DNA from: Streptomyces sp. AV19
GTDB taxonomy: Bacteria > Actinomycetota > Actinomycetes > Streptomycetales > Streptomycetaceae
DNA: 64,000 nucleotides
NCBI RefSeq assembly: GCF_015999245.1
Contig: NZ_JAEAMR010000010.1
Coordinates: 954,047 to 1,018,046 of the forward strand
Reading direction: 5' to 3'
Each line of letters opens with the position of its first letter. Positions within the stretch are counted from its first letter, which is position 1. The notes beneath the pieces are model-generated. The model saw only the letters and a program-made list of their open reading frames with translations, was not told the origin of the DNA and did not search any database. Positions 60,301 through 64,000 of the stretch are shown here, one piece after another. A program made the translations under genes and the position numbers.

Positions 60301-60825
60301 ATGCCGGCCTCGCCCGAACTCGGCACCACACACACCCTCGTCGCGGGTCCCGAGCTGCTGCGCTCGGTCTTCCGCCGGCACGCCGCCGGCGTCGCGGTGA
60401 TCACGGCGGAGCGGGGCGGCCGGCCCGCCGGCTTCACCGCCACCTCCCTCACCTCCGTCGCCGCCGAGCCCCCGATCGTCTCCTTCGGCATCGGCACGGG
60501 CTCGTCCAGCTGGCCGGTGCTCGCCGAGGCCGTGCACGTCGGCGTCCACATACTCGCGGAGGAACAGCGGGAGTTGGCCGCCACCTTCGCCCGCAGCGGC
60601 ACCGACCGCTTCGCCCCGCCCACCCGCTGGACCACCGGCCCCGAAGGGGTGCCCCTGCTGGAGGGGGTGCTCGGGTGGCTGGTGTGCCGGGTGGTGGCCC
60701 GGGTGCCCGCGGGCGACCACCGGGTCGTCCTCGCCGAGGCGGTGGCCGGTGACGCCGGTGACACCGCGGAAGCGGGCCGTCCGCTTCTCTACCACCAGGG
60801 GCGCTTCAACGCGTTGCGCGACTGA
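60301..60825 (+). CDS. Flavin reductase-like (FMN-binding split barrel) protein
   Basis: 174 aa: LLRSVFRRHAAGVAVITAERGGRPAGFTATSLTSVAAEPPIVSFGIGTGSSSWPVL, with the His/Arg-rich start and GFTATSLTSV flavin site of the family. Supplies reduced FMN to a monooxygenase in most systems. GGAGAAGG precedes the ATG. It sits near etfBA and a thioredoxin; the partner oxygenase is not visible. Confidence 0.9.
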   Translation: MPASPELGTTHTLVAGPELLRSVFRRHAAGVAVITAERGGRPAGFTATSLTSVAAEPPIVSFGIGTGSSSWPVLAEAVHVGVHILAEEQRELAATFARSGTDRFAPPTRWTTGPEGVPLLEGVLGWLVCRVVARVPAGDHRVVLAEAVAGDAGDTAEAGRPLLYHQGRFNALRD

Positions 60826-61023
60826 TCCGTCCCCGCCGCACCCGATGGCCGCGCGTTGGACAAATCACAGTTCAGCGGCCTTGCGTTCGGGTAACGCGGT
60901 CGATGTACTGACGAGTAACATTCCGGTCGGGGGCACCGCCCGAAGACCGGGATCCGCCCCCCGAAGGCGCCTATGCTGCCTGTCAAGGCAGCTACGAAAT
61001 GACGATGCAGTAGGAGAGCCGGC

Positions 61024-61809
61024 GTGAGCTTGAGGATCGTTGTCACCGTGAAGTACGTGCCCGACGCCACCGGCGACCGGCACTTCGCCGAAGACCTGAC
61101 CGTCGACCGCGACGACGTGGACGGCCTGCTCTCGGAGCTCGACGAGTACGCGGTCGAGCAGGCGCTGCAGATCAAGGAGGAGGCGGACGACGCCGAGGTG
61201 ACGGTCCTGACCGTCGGCCCCGAGGACGCCACCGACGCCCTCCGCAAGGCCCTGTCGATGGGCGCCGACAAGGCCGTCCACGTCGAGGACGACGACCTGC
61301 ACGGCACCGACGCGCTCGGCACCTCCCTGGTGCTGGCCAAGGCCCTCGAGCACGTCGGCTACGACCTGGTCGTCTCCGGCATGGCCTCCACCGACGGCGG
61401 CATGGGCGTCGTCCCGGCGATGCTGGCCGAGCGTCTGGGCGTCCCGCAGGTCACCCTGCTCTCGGAGGTCAAGGTCGAGGGCGGCAAGGTGACCGGCCGC
61501 CGCGACGGCGACGCCGCCAGCGAGCGGCTGGAGGCGTCCCTCCCGGCCGTCGTGTCCGTCACCGACCAGTCCGGCGAGGCCCGTTACCCGTCCTTCAAGG
61601 GCATCATGGCCGCCAAGAAGAAGCCGGTGGAGACCCTGGACCTGTCCGACCTCGGCATCGAGGCGGACGAGGTGGGCCTCGACAACGCCTGGACCAAGGT
61701 CGAGGAGGCCGCGGAGCGTCCGGCCCGCACGGCCGGCAAGATCGTCAAGGACGAGGGCCAGGGCGGCAAGCAGCTGGCCGAGTTCCTGGCGGGCCAGAAG
61801 TTCATCTGA
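61024..61809 (+). CDS. etfB: Electron transfer flavoprotein subunit beta
   Basis: 261 aa. With EtfA forms the FAD/AMP heterodimer that shuttles electrons from acyl-CoA dehydrogenases to the respiratory chain. Visible are IVVTVKYVPDATGDRHF, LLSELDEYAVEQALQIKEE, MGADKAVHVEDD, and DLVVSGMASTDGGMGVVPAMLAERLG of the AMP/adenine site. GTG start 61024; 53 bases separate it from etfA, and the two should be co-transcribed. Confidence 0.95.
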   Translation: MSLRIVVTVKYVPDATGDRHFAEDLTVDRDDVDGLLSELDEYAVEQALQIKEEADDAEVTVLTVGPEDATDALRKALSMGADKAVHVEDDDLHGTDALGTSLVLAKALEHVGYDLVVSGMASTDGGMGVVPAMLAERLGVPQVTLLSEVKVEGGKVTGRRDGDAASERLEASLPAVVSVTDQSGEARYPSFKGIMAAKKKPVETLDLSDLGIEADEVGLDNAWTKVEEAAERPARTAGKIVKDEGQGGKQLAEFLAGQKFI

Positions 61810-61861
61810 CTCCGAGCCCGTCCTCCTCAACCGCCCGCACACTTTCCGCAGGAGCAACGCC

Positions 61862-62824
<963 letters not shown>

Positions 62825-62852
62825 GGCTCCCGACGGGACCGACGGACGACGG

Positions 62853-62882
62853 GGCTCCCGCGCGCGGCGGCGCGCGGGAGCC
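62853..62882 (+). terminator. Hairpin terminator of etfBA operon
   Basis: GGCTCCCGCGCGC (62853-62865) and its complement (62870-62882) form a perfect 13-bp stem with a 4-base loop, 29 bases after the etfA stop. Confidence 0.8.
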
Positions 62883-62945
62883 TCTTCCGCATGCCCCGGA
62901 CCCGGGTGTAACTTCAACGAACTGTTGAGGAAGGGGTGGTGGGCG

Positions 62946-64000
62946 ATGACGCGGCATCCCACGACGTTCGGTCCCGGCCTGACGGCTCGTCTCGGCGCGT
63001 CCCTCGCGGCCGTCGACGCCGAGCTGGCCCGCCGCTACCCGGGCGACGCGGGCACGCGCCAGCCGGTGCACACGGTCTACGTCCCCGCGGACGCGGTCCC
63101 GCCCGGCCTGGTCCGCTCCTGGGGCGATCGCGCCCTCGCCGCGCTCGACGAACACGCCCCTTCGGCAGGCGCGTTGGCCGCCGCCCTCGGCCTCCCCGCC
63201 GAACTGGCCGGTCCCGTCCACGACCGCGTACGGGCCAAACTCGCCGCCGAACCGGTCGAGGACCTGCGCATCGACTTCGAGGACGGCTACGGCCGCCGCT
63301 CCGACGCCGAGGAGGACGAGGCGGCGGTCCGCGCCGCGGAGTCGGTGGCCGCCGGGACGGGCGCCCCCTTCGCGGGCATCCGCGCCAAGTCCATGGAGGC
63401 CGCCGTCCGCGACCGCGGCATCCGCACCCTCGACCTCTTCCTCACCACGCTGATCGCGGCGGCGGGCGGCCTGCCCGACGGGCTCGTCCTCACCCTCCCC
63501 AAGGTCACCCACGCCGAACAGGCCGCCGCGATGGCCCGCCTGGCCGGGGAGTTCGAGAGGGCCCACGCTCTGGAGCCCGGCCGCATCCGCTTCGAGGTCC
63601 AGATCGAGACCACCCAGGCCGTCCTGGGCCCCGACGGCCGGGCGACCGTCGCCCGCCTCCTCGACGCGGGCGAGGGACGCGTATCGGCCCTGCACTACGG
63701 CACGTTCGACTACAGCGCGGCCTGCGGCATCGCCCCCGCGCACCAGTCGCCGGACCACCCGGCGGCGGACCACGCGAAGGCGGTGATGCAGGTCGCCGTC
63801 GCGGGCACGGGCGTCCGGCTCTCCGACGGCTCCACCAACGTCCTGCCGGTGGGCCCGCGCGAACAGGTCCACGCCGCCTGGCGCCTGCACCACGATCTGG
63901 TACGGCGATCGCTGGCCCGGGCCTACTACCAGGGCTGGGACATGCACCCGGGGCATCTGGTGAGCCGCTACGCCGCGGTGTACGCGTTCTACCGCGAGGG
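62946..64000 (+). CDS. HpcH/HpaI-aldolase-like TIM-barrel protein (DUF6986-like), partial
   Basis: Open from ATG 62946 to the window end (over 350 codons, no stop seen), so the C-terminus is missing. Segments recall the citrate-lyase/aldolase barrel: LRIDFEDGYGRRSDAEEDEAA, VLTLPKVTHAEQAAAM, FEVQIETTQAV and SALHYGTFDYSAACGIAP. GGAAGGGG is the ribosome site. Probably cleaves or forms a C-C bond using pyruvate-like substrates; DUF6986 is an educated guess from memory. Confidence 0.8.
   Translation, partial: MTRHPTTFGPGLTARLGASLAAVDAELARRYPGDAGTRQPVHTVYVPADAVPPGLVRSWGDRALAALDEHAPSAGALAAALGLPAELAGPVHDRVRAKLAAEPVEDLRIDFEDGYGRRSDAEEDEAAVRAAESVAAGTGAPFAGIRAKSMEAAVRDRGIRTLDLFLTTLIAAAGGLPDGLVLTLPKVTHAEQAAAMARLAGEFERAHALEPGRIRFEVQIETTQAVLGPDGRATVARLLDAGEGRVSALHYGTFDYSAACGIAPAHQSPDHPAADHAKAVMQVAVAGTGVRLSDGSTNVLPVGPREQVHAAWRLHHDLVRRSLARAYYQGWDMHPGHLVSRYAAVYAFYRE

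Overview
The window is high-GC actinomycete DNA, almost certainly Streptomyces. The evidence is GC-saturated third codon positions, many GTG starts, a nickel superoxide dismutase with its maturation protease, XRE-DUF5753/DUF397 pairs, adjacent mutA-mutB-meaB, and TTA leucine codons in only two genes that I could find. It reads as chromosome: core metabolism mixed with accessory, secreted and regulatory genes. I see no plasmid, phage, insertion sequence, CRISPR array, rRNA or tRNA. The first ~118 bases are pure G/C homopolymer runs, which looks more like a contig edge than biology.

Layout. 0.2-7.6 kb: malic enzyme (-), an amino-acid ABC importer operon, a CGNR-type regulator, sodX(-)/sodN(+), and a minus-strand operon of two very small Cys-containing proteins and a lipoprotein. 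7.7-13.5 kb: XRE-DUF5753 + DUF397, a divergent EamA exporter/MarR pair sharing three operator-like sites, and an ArsR regulator overlapping a Mg2+-type P-type ATPase. 13.8-20.3 kb: cell-envelope genes (Gly-rich membrane protein, LytR-CpsA-Psr protein, TatA, secreted alkaline phosphatase), then a FabH-like ketosynthase and a VOC protein. 20.8-25.8 kb: mutA-mutB-meaB (B12-dependent methylmalonyl-CoA mutase and its GTPase chaperone), followed by a broken HAD hydrolase. 26.3-32.5 kb: GH25 muramidase (TTA codon), a DeoR/GlpR-polyol dehydrogenase-xylulokinase operon behind a large symmetric operator, a secreted GH39-like hydrolase, and a papain-inhibitor-like secreted protein (TTA codon). 32.5-35.6 kb: an XRE regulator and a tightly coupled trio ending in pirin. 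35.7-43.4 kb: membrane and secreted proteins, a poly-gamma-glutamate hydrolase, an MFS exporter, an orphan formyltransferase and a Tat-exported amidohydrolase. 43.5-49.9 kb: stand-alone ricin-type lectin, YdcF protein, two GNATs, APC permease and hypotheticals. 50.6-54.5 kb: a coupled small ORF/ECF sigma/234-aa protein cassette, M56 peptidase, DUF5134 and VOC. 54.6-58.6 kb: GNAT, then DUF6421-SDR-threonine-aldolase-like genes behind a five-codon leader ORF with a hairpin. 58.8-64 kb: acyltransferase, thioredoxin, flavin reductase, EtfB-EtfA and a TIM-barrel aldolase running off the end.

Five intergenic gaps (about 13.5, 20.3, 50.2, 52.1 and 58.6 kb) carry mosaic copies of one palindromic repeat family. 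The most interesting under-described elements are the smORF/sigma/234-aa cassette, the leader-hairpin arrangement before the DUF6421 operon, the XRE-to-pirin cassette, the two TTA-containing extracellular-type genes, and the repeat family. All functions come from reading motifs and family resemblance by eye; no database search was run.
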